A stretch of DNA of 6,447 nt from Chitinophaga pinensis (GCA_943329105.2 CALQCP020000142.1:1-6447), one strand, 5' to 3'. Shown: positions 1 through 5,431, counted from the first letter of the stretch. The notes: a model not told the origin generated them from the letters alone. Program-made: numbers and translations.

Positions 1-11
1 GAAACTGAGAA

Positions 12-52
12 GTCCGGCAGTTGGACGTACGCCCCGTGGGTGCCAACCGGAC
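12..52. other. Long imperfect hairpin, possible structured RNA element
   Basis: Bases 12-17 pair perfectly with 47-52. After a 3-nt bulge (18-20), 21-24 pair with 43-46. After a 5-nt bulge (25-29), 30-34 pair with 38-42 (one G-U) around a CGT loop. That makes 15 pairs in 41 bases, with all unpaired bases on the left arm. No T-tract follows on either strand, so it is not a canonical terminator. It may be part of a structured RNA extending beyond the window, or a chance fold in GC-rich DNA. I do not recognise it as RNase P RNA, tmRNA or a riboswitch. Confidence 0.35.
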
Positions 53-154
53 GAACAGATTCGCCCGAGGCTAAGCGGAACCTTGTGGAGCGCAGCCGTC
101 CGCGTCCGAGGGTCCCGCGCGCAACGGAGGGGGCGGTTGAACGACTCAACTCAC

Positions 155-193
155 TTCACCAGCGCGCACCCCGAAAATGGGGACAGTGGTGAA
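155..193. repeat. Nested inverted repeat, REP-like
   Basis: The outer arms TTCACC (155-160) and GGTGAA (188-193) are perfect reverse complements. They enclose a second hairpin, CCCC (169-172) with GGGG (179-182), around GAAAAT. The unit abuts the stop codon of the small minus-strand gene (200-202). Motifs built around a 'GGGGACAG...GGCACCTATTT' theme are, from memory, common beside REP-associated Y1 transposase genes, but no transposase is readable here. It could also help terminate the minus-strand gene, although no T-run follows the stem on that strand. Confidence 0.3.
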
Positions 194-199
194 CGGCAC

Positions 200-397
200 C
201 TATTTAATGCGGCGCATCTCGCCCACCCAGGCGCCGTACTCAATGGCGGCTTTGCGGCGTGCCGCTGGTGATGGCCATTTGGAACGGTCTGCGCCAAAGG
301 CGGTTTCCATTCGCCATGTCCAGTAGCGACCACGGAGGCGGAAGCCCGTCTTGGCGCCCAAGAGGGCCAGATTCCAGATTCCGCGCAGAGCGTGCAT
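200..397 (-). CDS. Small Trp/Arg-rich hypothetical protein (65 aa)
   Basis: A short complete reading frame starts at ATG (395-397) and stops at TAG (200-202). An in-frame stop lies just upstream at 407-409, so this ATG is essentially the only start. It looks coding: 45 of 65 codons end in G or C by my count, and the protein is basic, compact and rich in Trp (5) and Arg. The core reads GRYWTWRMETAFG, followed by an Arg/Ala-rich helix and a YGAWV-GEMRR tail. There is no signal peptide or membrane segment, so it should be a small soluble protein that might bind nucleic acid or another protein. I do not recognise a named family. No clear ribosome binding site precedes it. It is divergent from radA, with 117 bases between the two starts. 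The overlapping alternatives on either strand look less protein-like. Confidence 0.6.
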   Translation of the reverse strand: MHALRGIWNLALLGAKTGFRLRGRYWTWRMETAFGADRSKWPSPAARRKAAIEYGAWVGEMRRIK

Positions 398-514
398 CCG
401 TACAGACTATTCGCAGATGAGGGTCCCCACCATCGCCGTGGCGGAATTTCCGCGCAGCGCTTTGGCTGCATGTCGCAAATGCTTCATCATGCGCTTCTAC
501 ACTCGACCCTTCCA
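398..514. promoter_or_regulatory. Divergent intergenic region between the small gene and radA
   Basis: These 117 bases separate the divergent starts of the 65-aa gene and radA, so they should carry promoters for both. I see no convincing -35/-10 pair. The most conspicuous element is a near-perfect palindrome at 441-453, GCGGAA-T-TTCCGC (6-bp arms, 1-base centre), which could be an operator for a dimeric regulator. No ribosome binding site is visible before the radA ATG. Weak or absent Shine-Dalgarno motifs would fit a planctomycete-like host. Confidence 0.35.
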
Positions 515-1972
515 ATGGCAAAGGTCAAGACCAGCTTCGTCTGTAGTGAATGCGGCAATGTTCAGCCCAAGTGGATGGGCAAGTGCCCAGATTGCGGCGC
601 ATGGGATGGATTGCAACGCTTCACCGAAGCGTCGGATATCACCTCGCGCCCCGCACACGGCGCACTGGAACTTCCTGCCGAACTCACCGCCACGCGCGGT
701 AGTCGACGCGCGCAGCCGATCGCGGAAGTGAAGCCGCATGATGTTCCACGAACGTCTACCGGTATCGCGGAATTCGATCGTGTCCTTGGCGGCGGACTGG
801 TCCCCGGCAGCGTTGCGCTCATTGGTGGCGATCCTGGTATCGGAAAGAGCACGCTGCTCTTGCAAGCCGCGGCTGCGCTCGCTGGGCGCGGTCGTCGGGT
901 GCTTTATGCCACCAGCGAAGAGAGTGCAGCGCAAGTCAAGATGCGTGCTGATCGACTTGATGGCAGCGCCGATGCCGTGCGCGGTCAACATTTACTCCTG
1001 CTTGCCGAGCCAAACCTGGCGGTCATTGTTGAAGAAGCACGTCGCATCGCGCCCGACCTCCTGGTGCTTGATTCCATCCAACTTGCGTACCGCGGTGATA
1101 TTGATGCCATTCCAGGAAGCCTTGCGCAGTTGCGTCGTTGTTGCCTTGACCTTGTCACACTGGCCAAAACCAGTGGCACCGCGGTAGCCATCGTTGGTCA
1201 TGTCACCAAGGACGGTGACCTCGCAGGTCCCAAACTTCTGGAACACCTCGTGGATGTAGTCCTCGCCTTTGAGGGCGATCGGCATCATTCCTATCGCGTG
1301 GTGCGCGCAGTAAAAAATCGCTTCGGAAGTACCCAAGAACTGGGCCTCTTTGAAATGACTGGCGCCGGTCTGATTGAAGTAGAAGAAGCAACACTCGCTC
1401 CGGAATCTTCAAGCAGTTCATCCAACGGTTCGAACGCTGTTGATGACGCAAAGAGCAGATTGCTCTCGCGGCGACCCGGCAGTGTGTTCGCTCCAGTGCT
1501 TGCAGGAACGCGCGTACTTCTTGCTGAAATTCAGGCACTGACCGCTACTGGATTTCTTGGCGCAGCGAAGCGCCGCGCCAGTGGACTTGATAGCGCGCGC
1601 TTGGCCATGCTGATAGCCGTGTTAGAAAAGCACGGCGGTCTGCGACTTGGCGATCAAGATGTTTACGCATCCGCACTCGGTGGAATGCGGATCATTGAGC
1701 CAGCAGCAGATCTCGCTACTGCGCTCGCCATTGCTGGTGCTTTCTACGAACGCGGTGCAGGTGCAGCGACTGTTGCGCTCGGTGAGATTGCACTCTCTGG
1801 CGAAGTGCGCTCCGTACGACAGATCGATCAACGCGTGCAGACCGCAGTTCGACGCGGAGCGCGACTGCTCTTGGTGCCCGCCACGCAAGTTGAGAGTGCG
1901 CGTTGCGCCGCGCCTGGGGCTGAAGTGGTGGCGGTTGGACACTTGCATGACGCCATCGAACATCTTGCCTAG
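515..1972 (+). CDS. radA: DNA repair/recombination ATPase RadA (Sms)
   Basis: RadA is a cytosolic RecA-like ATPase/helicase that promotes branch migration during homologous recombination and repair. The 485-aa product has the full family layout. An N-terminal zinc finger uses C10, C13, C24 and C27 (C-SECG, then KCPDCGAW). A RecA-type core has Walker A GGDPGIGKS at 104-112, Walker B LLVLDSIQ at 182-189, and the RadA-specific KNRFG motif at 267-271. A C-terminal Lon-protease-like P domain, which lacks protease activity in this family, includes RLGDQDVY (377-384) and EPAADLATALA (395-405). The start at 515 gives the family-typical MAKxK opening. The frame is open upstream to an ATG at 392, but that extension would overlap the start of the divergent gene and is not RadA-like. 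Oddities: the usual YVSGEES motif reads YATSEES (131-137), and a Ser-rich linker (about 297-306) enlarges the junction between the core and the Lon-like domain, so the protein is longer than the usual 450-460 aa. Identification is very secure. Confidence 0.97.
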   Translation: MAKVKTSFVCSECGNVQPKWMGKCPDCGAWDGLQRFTEASDITSRPAHGALELPAELTATRGSRRAQPIAEVKPHDVPRTSTGIAEFDRVLGGGLVPGSVALIGGDPGIGKSTLLLQAAAALAGRGRRVLYATSEESAAQVKMRADRLDGSADAVRGQHLLLLAEPNLAVIVEEARRIAPDLLVLDSIQLAYRGDIDAIPGSLAQLRRCCLDLVTLAKTSGTAVAIVGHVTKDGDLAGPKLLEHLVDVVLAFEGDRHHSYRVVRAVKNRFGSTQELGLFEMTGAGLIEVEEATLAPESSSSSSNGSNAVDDAKSRLLSRRPGSVFAPVLAGTRVLLAEIQALTATGFLGAAKRRASGLDSARLAMLIAVLEKHGGLRLGDQDVYASALGGMRIIEPAADLATALAIAGAFYERGAGAATVALGEIALSGEVRSVRQIDQRVQTAVRRGARLLLVPATQVESARCAAPGAEVVAVGHLHDAIEHLA

Positions 1973-1982
1973 GTGGGGATTC

Positions 1983-2011
1983 TGCGTCGCACGGCTCGGC
2001 ACGTGCACGCA
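1983..2011 (+). terminator. Imperfect hairpin after radA, possible terminator
   Basis: TGCGT (1983-1987) pairs with ACGCA (2007-2011). After one bulged base, GCAC (1989-1992) pairs with GTGC (2003-2006) around a 10-base loop. It lies 10 bases after the radA stop codon. No T-run follows, so intrinsic termination is doubtful. It may instead stabilise the 3' end of the radA transcript or be incidental. Confidence 0.25.
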
Positions 2012-2230
2012 CGCACTTCAATCGCGCCATGAGCAGGGAAATCTGCGCATTTCGCGTCCATATGCCCAACTTGCATTAAAAACCGCCGGAGATCTTTCTA
2101 AGTCTCTATTCGAATGCTATTTACGCAACTTAAACAGTGCCCGGGTGAATTATTCATTCGTCCCATGAAACACCTTTATTGACCTCCTACGGCATATTTT
2201 GACCAAATGCCAACACGCGTCCTTTGTCCT

Positions 2231-2239
2231 TGCTATGAT
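2231..2239 (+). promoter_or_regulatory. Candidate extended -10 promoter for porin 1
   Basis: TGC-TATGAT matches an extended -10 (TGn) with a hexamer one base away from TATAAT (hexamer 2234-2239). The -35 position is poor: CCAACA at 18-bp spacing matches only three of six, which is tolerable for extended -10 promoters. It would start transcription near 2246 and leave a leader of about 144 bases before the porin 1 ATG. This is the best promoter-like site in the gap, but planctomycete promoter consensus is poorly known, so confidence is moderate. Confidence 0.4.
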
Positions 2240-2293
2240 CCCCCCTTCAACTAATCGGCTTCACTTTGCCGATAGCGGTTGAGTCTCACGTCT

Positions 2294-2312
2294 GCCCACC
2301 GCGTTGGTGGGC
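2294..2312 (+). promoter_or_regulatory. GC-rich hairpin in the porin 1 leader
   Basis: GCCCACC (2294-2300) and GGTGGGC (2306-2312) form a perfect 7-bp stem with a GCGTT loop. It falls inside the presumed long 5' untranslated region of porin 1, about 77 bases before the ATG. No T-run follows, so it is not an intrinsic terminator. It could stabilise an abundant porin mRNA or form part of a regulatory leader; the sequence does not decide this. Confidence 0.35.
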
Positions 2313-2374
2313 GCCAAGATTTGAGAATTCGTCACTGGGTTTGTGGGTGAAATGTCAGAGCCCCGACCCGATAC

Positions 2375-2380
2375 AAGGAG
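2375..2380 (+). promoter_or_regulatory. Shine-Dalgarno site of porin 1
   Basis: AAGGAG lies 9 bases before the ATG at 2390. It is the strongest ribosome binding site in the window and decides the porin 1 start. radA and porin 2 lack an equivalent, which points to high translation of porin 1. Confidence 0.8.
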
Positions 2381-2389
2381 CGAACGCAT

Positions 2390-3784
2390 ATGAGTCTGAC
2401 CAAGTTTGTTGGGCTCCTCGCGGGCTCGACCCTCACGCTCACGGGCGTGAGCTACGCAGCCGTCGAGGGGAACAATGACACCGCCACCCAGATTTCGGAG
2501 CTTAAGGCCGAAATCGCAGCCCTCAAAGGTAATCAGGGCGAACAGTGGCTCACCGAACAGCGCGCGGACCAGATCCGCGGCGTCGTCCAGGACGTCCTGG
2601 CCGATTCCAACACCCGCTCCAGCTTCCAGCAAGCTGGCGGCGCGACGGCCGGCTACAACAACGGCTTCTTCATCTCCAGCGCCGATGGCAACTACTCGCT
2701 GAAGATCAACGCCCTTGAGCAGGTTCGTTTCGTTTGGAACAACACCTACCAAGGCAAGGAAGACGGTGTGGGCGGCAACGACTCCAACCAGTGGGGCTTC
2801 GAAAACCGCCGCACGCAGGCCTTCTTCTCGGGCAACGTTGTTGACCCAAGTTGGAAGTACCTGGTCGGTATGGCGTACGACGCGCAAAACGATCCGTACA
2901 ACGCTGATTCAGGCAACTTCAACCTGTACTACGCGATGGTCACCAAGACCTTCGGTGACGGTTTCTCCGTCTCTGTCGGTCAGATGAACGTCCCGTTCAC
3001 TGTTGAAAGCAATCTCTTCAACGCCGGTTCCACCCAAATGGGTGACTACTCGATCTTCGAGTACATGTTCGGTGCAGGCCAGCAGGTCGGCGCCATGGCA
3101 AAGCTTGAGAAGGATGCATTCCGCGTTTCGGGTGGTTGGTACAACATCGTGCAGACCGATTCGTCGGGCACCGTTGGCCAGTCTTGGAACAACGATAACA
3201 ACCAAAGTATTGCCATTGCATCGCGCGCTGAGTACAAGGTTGCCGGTACCTGGGATCAGTTCTCGAAGGAGAGCAGCTTCAAGGGCGAGGAGTTTGGTCT
3301 CCTCATCGGTGGCGGCGTGATCTGGCAGAACGGTCGCGCTCAGAACAGTGACTCCACCTACTCCTCCAATCCGCTCGGCCTTACCGCTGATGCACAGGCA
3401 AAGTTTGGCGGTTTCAACCTGATTGGTCAATTCCTTTGGCAGGATGGCTACCCAGGAACCGACTCGTCATCGAGTGTTTGGGGCTTCAACGTTCAGGGTG
3501 GTGCATTCATCACCGACGATCTTGAAGTCTTCGGCGCATGGGCTTACGCTGACACGGCTGGCGATGGTGCAACTGACAGTTCGTTCGGAACCACCAACTA
3601 CCTCCAAAGCGGTGCTAACTGGTACTTCGCGAAGAACTCCATCAAGGCAACTGTCATGGGAATCATCCCGTTGAACAGTGACGCTGCTCAAGCTGGTAAT
3701 CTTCGTGGCTTCGAGGGTGGCGTTGGTCTCACCGACAGCGACAACAACTTCTCGCTCGTCTGCCAGCTCCAGGTCATGTTCTGA
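2390..3784 (+). CDS. Outer-membrane porin-like protein 1 (porin O/P type)
   Basis: This is probably a trans-outer-membrane diffusion channel; the substrate cannot be read from sequence, although distant similarity to phosphate-selective porins O/P is plausible. The 464-aa product starts with a Sec signal peptide (K5, hydrophobic 6-20, predicted cut after S-Y-A at 23). A predicted coiled coil follows (about 34-48, ISELKAEIAAL), then the conserved helix QGEQWL...QRADQIR (49-63) and VVQDVLADS (65-73). From about 89 it is rich in alternating, aromatic-bounded strands typical of a beta-barrel, with porin-like VGQMNVPF (196-203) and a terminal Phe (QVMF) expected for BAM-mediated insertion. It is Asn/Asp/Gly/Ser-rich, acidic, and has only one cysteine (C458, in the last strand). 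A strong Shine-Dalgarno site precedes it and a strong terminator follows, so it is likely a highly expressed single-gene unit. Porin 2 is its paralogue. The role as an outer-membrane channel is confident; specificity is unknown. Confidence 0.85.
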   Translation: MSLTKFVGLLAGSTLTLTGVSYAAVEGNNDTATQISELKAEIAALKGNQGEQWLTEQRADQIRGVVQDVLADSNTRSSFQQAGGATAGYNNGFFISSADGNYSLKINALEQVRFVWNNTYQGKEDGVGGNDSNQWGFENRRTQAFFSGNVVDPSWKYLVGMAYDAQNDPYNADSGNFNLYYAMVTKTFGDGFSVSVGQMNVPFTVESNLFNAGSTQMGDYSIFEYMFGAGQQVGAMAKLEKDAFRVSGGWYNIVQTDSSGTVGQSWNNDNNQSIAIASRAEYKVAGTWDQFSKESSFKGEEFGLLIGGGVIWQNGRAQNSDSTYSSNPLGLTADAQAKFGGFNLIGQFLWQDGYPGTDSSSSVWGFNVQGGAFITDDLEVFGAWAYADTAGDGATDSSFGTTNYLQSGANWYFAKNSIKATVMGIIPLNSDAAQAGNLRGFEGGVGLTDSDNNFSLVCQLQVMF

Positions 3785-3796
3785 TCCCTCGGGATC
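3783..3796 (+). other. Small palindrome at the porin 1 stop codon
   Basis: GATCCC (3783-3788) and GGGATC (3791-3796) are perfect reverse complements separated by two bases, overlapping the last two bases of the TGA stop. As RNA it would fold as a 5-bp stem with a 4-base loop. It lies upstream of the real terminator and may only help stabilise the 3' end of the mRNA. Confidence 0.3.
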
Positions 3797-3835
3797 GACT
3801 CAACCTGCAGCCCAGCTGCGACAATGTAAAACTTC

Positions 3836-3872
3836 CATCGGACCCGGCTTCGGCCGGGTCCGATGTGTTTTT
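3836..3872 (+). terminator. Strong intrinsic terminator after porin 1
   Basis: A perfect 13-bp stem (3836-3848 with 3853-3865) is capped by the exceptionally stable C-UUCG-G tetraloop and followed by TG and a five-T run (3866-3872). It lies 51 bases after the porin 1 stop. This is a textbook Rho-independent terminator and should end most porin 1 transcripts before porin 2. It is the least ambiguous non-coding feature in the window. Confidence 0.93.
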
Positions 3873-3903
3873 ATCTCAGTCATGTCGCTAGCCTTCACCA
3901 CAC

Positions 3904-5295
3904 ATGGCCACCTCCCTCGTCCTTCTCTTGGGATCCCTACTGGGAATCATTGACCATCCAGTCAATGCAACACCAGTCAGCGTGACTACCGACGTGACTG
4001 GCATGGACGCCGAACTCGCAACCATGCGCGCTGACTTGGCCGCTATCCGCCGTGAGCAAGGCGAGGCATGGCTATCAAATCAACGCGCGTCCGAGATACG
4101 GTCACTGGTGTCAGACGTGCTCGCCGACTCGTCCACGCGTACGCAATGCGCCGAATCCGGCAGCGCGCTCGTGAGCGGATATGCCACTGACCGCGGCTTC
4201 TACCTCGGCACCGTTGACGGCCAGCAGACCGCGCGTGTGTTCGGCTTCATGCAGGTTCGCTTCGTTTGGAACCAAGGCTATGACGCCGCCGAACGTGATC
4301 CATCGTCAAATTCCGTGTGGGGCGCGGAGGTCCGTCGTGCGCAGCTCTTTGCCACCGGCAACCTCGCGGGTCCGTCGCTGACGTGGCTCATTGGGCTGGC
4401 CTTTGGTGCGGCACAGGATCCGGTGGACTTCCAAGATGTTCGGTTGGATCCTGCATCGATTGATGACCCATCACCCACCGTGAGTTACCTCAATGTCACT
4501 AAGCAACTCGGCAGTGGTTGGTATGCGCAGATCGGCAACATATTTACCCCGTATACCTATGAAAGCCACCTCTTTAGCACTGCAGAGACACAGATGGGTG
4601 AATGCTCCATGCTGGAGTGGCTGTTCACCGCCGGCTTCACCACCGGAGTCAGTCTTGGCTATGACAACGACGCCATTCGATGGCAGTGCTGCTACGGCGA
4701 TCAACTTGGTACCGCGCCGTCATCGTGGGATTCGACAAGTAATCAGAGCCTTGCCTTTGCAAGTCGTGTGAATTGGAAACTATGCGGAAACTGGGAGCAG
4801 TACGCCTATGAATCCAGTTTTCGCGGTCAGGAATTCGGAACCTTTTTAGGTGCTGGAGTTCGATGGCAAAGTGGTCGCGCCCAAAATCCATCCGCGACGG
4901 ATGGCACCAATCCACTCGGAGTCACCGCCGATGCGACGTTCATGTTCGGTGGCGCCAACATCCTGGTTCAGGGCGTTTGGGTGGACCAATGGGTCTCTCG
5001 TGATGAGGCTGCGTGGGGCGGACTGCTGCAAGGTGGATTGTTCCTCGCCGACACACTTGAGGCGTTCGGCAATTGGACCATCACCAGCACCGATGGCACC
5101 CAGCAGTACGCCACCGTGGGTATGAACTGGTACGCAGACCAACGTGCGCTCAAGGTGACGGCATTGGTGATTGCCCCGGTCGATGGCGGGCAGCCTGCCT
5201 TGACCTCGGCGGTACTGCCGCCGCAGGGACTCGGCGGGGGGTCAAACCCCAACAACAACATGAGTTTTTCACTGCAGATTCAGGCAGCATTTTGA
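3904..5295 (+). CDS. Outer-membrane porin-like protein 2, cysteine-containing paralogue
   Basis: A 463-aa tandem paralogue of porin 1, probably an outer-membrane beta-barrel. Shared blocks include QVRFVWN (117-123), ETQMGE (228-233), ESSFRGQEFG (303-312), SGRAQN (323-328), NPLGVTADA (336-344) and a terminal Phe (QAAF). The N-terminal module is kept: a coiled coil at about 34-50, EQGEAWL at 51-57, then DVLADSSTR at 71-79. An in-frame TAG at 3889-3891 makes the ATG at 3904 the first possible start. The signal peptide has a hydrophobic core (5-16) and a V-N-A cut site near 22, but no Lys or Arg in its n-region, which is unusual. Five cysteines (C82, C234, C262, C263, C294) are also unusual for an outer-membrane protein. 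Porin-typical GQ...PF becomes GN...PY (211-217). No ribosome binding site or promoter is visible, and a strong terminator lies 31 bases upstream, so expression is probably low, read-through dependent or leaderless. The frame is intact, arguing against a pseudogene. Confidence 0.8.
   Translation: MATSLVLLLGSLLGIIDHPVNATPVSVTTDVTGMDAELATMRADLAAIRREQGEAWLSNQRASEIRSLVSDVLADSSTRTQCAESGSALVSGYATDRGFYLGTVDGQQTARVFGFMQVRFVWNQGYDAAERDPSSNSVWGAEVRRAQLFATGNLAGPSLTWLIGLAFGAAQDPVDFQDVRLDPASIDDPSPTVSYLNVTKQLGSGWYAQIGNIFTPYTYESHLFSTAETQMGECSMLEWLFTAGFTTGVSLGYDNDAIRWQCCYGDQLGTAPSSWDSTSNQSLAFASRVNWKLCGNWEQYAYESSFRGQEFGTFLGAGVRWQSGRAQNPSATDGTNPLGVTADATFMFGGANILVQGVWVDQWVSRDEAAWGGLLQGGLFLADTLEAFGNWTITSTDGTQQYATVGMNWYADQRALKVTALVIAPVDGGQPALTSAVLPPQGLGGGSNPNNNMSFSLQIQAAF
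3948..4001 (+). other. Pair of inverted repeats in a GTCA/TGAC-rich stretch at the 5' end of porin 2
   Basis: CATTGAC (3948-3954) pairs with GTCAATG (3961-3967) around a 6-base loop. CCAGTCA (3973-3979) pairs with TGACTGG (3995-4001) around a 15-base loop. GTCA or its complement TGAC occurs six times in these 54 bases. The stretch encodes the end of the signal peptide and the start of the mature protein. The hairpins could affect early translation or bind a regulator, or could simply reflect Val/Thr/Asp codons. Confidence 0.35.
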
Positions 5296-5431
5296 TGGCT
5301 TGCAATGACGGTTGAATACAGGCGCCCCTTTGCATCCTGCCATTCAGCCCACTTTGGACCGATTTGCCTCTCCCGCTGCAGGGGGTGCCCTTGACCGTCC
5401 GATGAAACCACTGCGATAGGATTCGTACTTC
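5296..5431 (+). promoter_or_regulatory. Gap between porins 2 and 3, possible weak promoter
   Basis: These 136 bases hold no gene. No hairpin with a T-run terminates porin 2. TTGACC at 5391-5396 matches five of six -35 bases, but the best -10 partner (GATAGG, 5415-5420, 18-bp spacing) matches only three of six and would start transcription within a few bases of the ATG. Transcription from porin 2 into porin 3 is equally possible. AGGA at 5418-5421 lies 10 bases before the porin 3 ATG and is a modest ribosome binding site. Confidence 0.3.

Larger units (their letters stand above)
1..199. other. Left-edge region with no identifiable gene; structured
   Basis: I cannot assign a gene to this stretch. 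On the plus strand, frame 1 stays open from the window edge to a TGA at 190-192 (63 codons), so it could be the C-terminal tail of a gene that starts outside the window. Frame 2 is also open across the region, so openness here is weak evidence in GC-rich DNA, and neither translation resembles a family I know. All minus-strand frames are interrupted. Two inverted repeats (12-52 and 155-193) are the most notable content, so a non-coding RNA or the flank of a mobile element is as likely as a coding tail. Confidence 0.3.
1973..2389. other. Intergenic region between radA and porin 1
   Basis: These 417 bases hold no convincing gene; the short frames crossing them continue from, or shadow, radA and porin 1. 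Contents in order: an imperfect hairpin just after radA (1983-2011), an AT-richer stretch from about 2075 to 2215, a candidate extended -10 promoter (2231-2239), a GC-rich hairpin (2294-2312) and the porin 1 ribosome binding site. No canonical T-tract terminator for radA is visible. Confidence 0.6.

Noticed and set aside
1..199. RNase P RNA, tmRNA or tRNA at the left edge
   Set aside because: Short matches such as AAGTCCGG and ACAGATTCG recall RNase P RNA, but the surrounding conserved segments are absent and spacing does not fit; no tRNA cloverleaf was found.
392..514. A 41-codon N-terminal extension of RadA from an upstream in-frame ATG at 392, or from 470
   Set aside because: The family-typical MAKxK opening and zinc finger begin at 515, the extension has no domain character, and it would overlap the start of the divergent 65-aa gene.
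1647..2168. A 173-codon plus-strand frame overlapping the end of radA
   Set aside because: It is out of frame with clear RadA C-terminal motifs and runs into non-coding DNA; the translation resembles no protein family.
2261..2887. A 208-codon open frame on the minus strand across the start of porin 1
   Set aside because: It is antisense to the conserved signal peptide and N-terminal module of porin 1, and the Val/Ala/Gly/Arg-rich translation is the mirror of that gene's codon pattern. No ribosome site or homologous character is seen.
2909..3430. A 173-codon minus-strand open frame inside porin 1
   Set aside because: It is a shadow of the biased codon usage of porin 1; no motif or start signal supports it.
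3904..5295. Porin 2 as a pseudogene
   Set aside because: Despite weak expression signals, the 463-codon frame is uninterrupted, keeps the N-terminal module and conserved blocks, and retains the terminal Phe needed for barrel assembly.
2179..5396. Recurrent TTGACC near each porin start (2179, 2199, 3950, 5391) as a shared operator
   Set aside because: The same hexamer also occurs inside radA and within the porin coding sequences, where it arises from Leu/Asp and similar codons, so recurrence is not informative without statistics.
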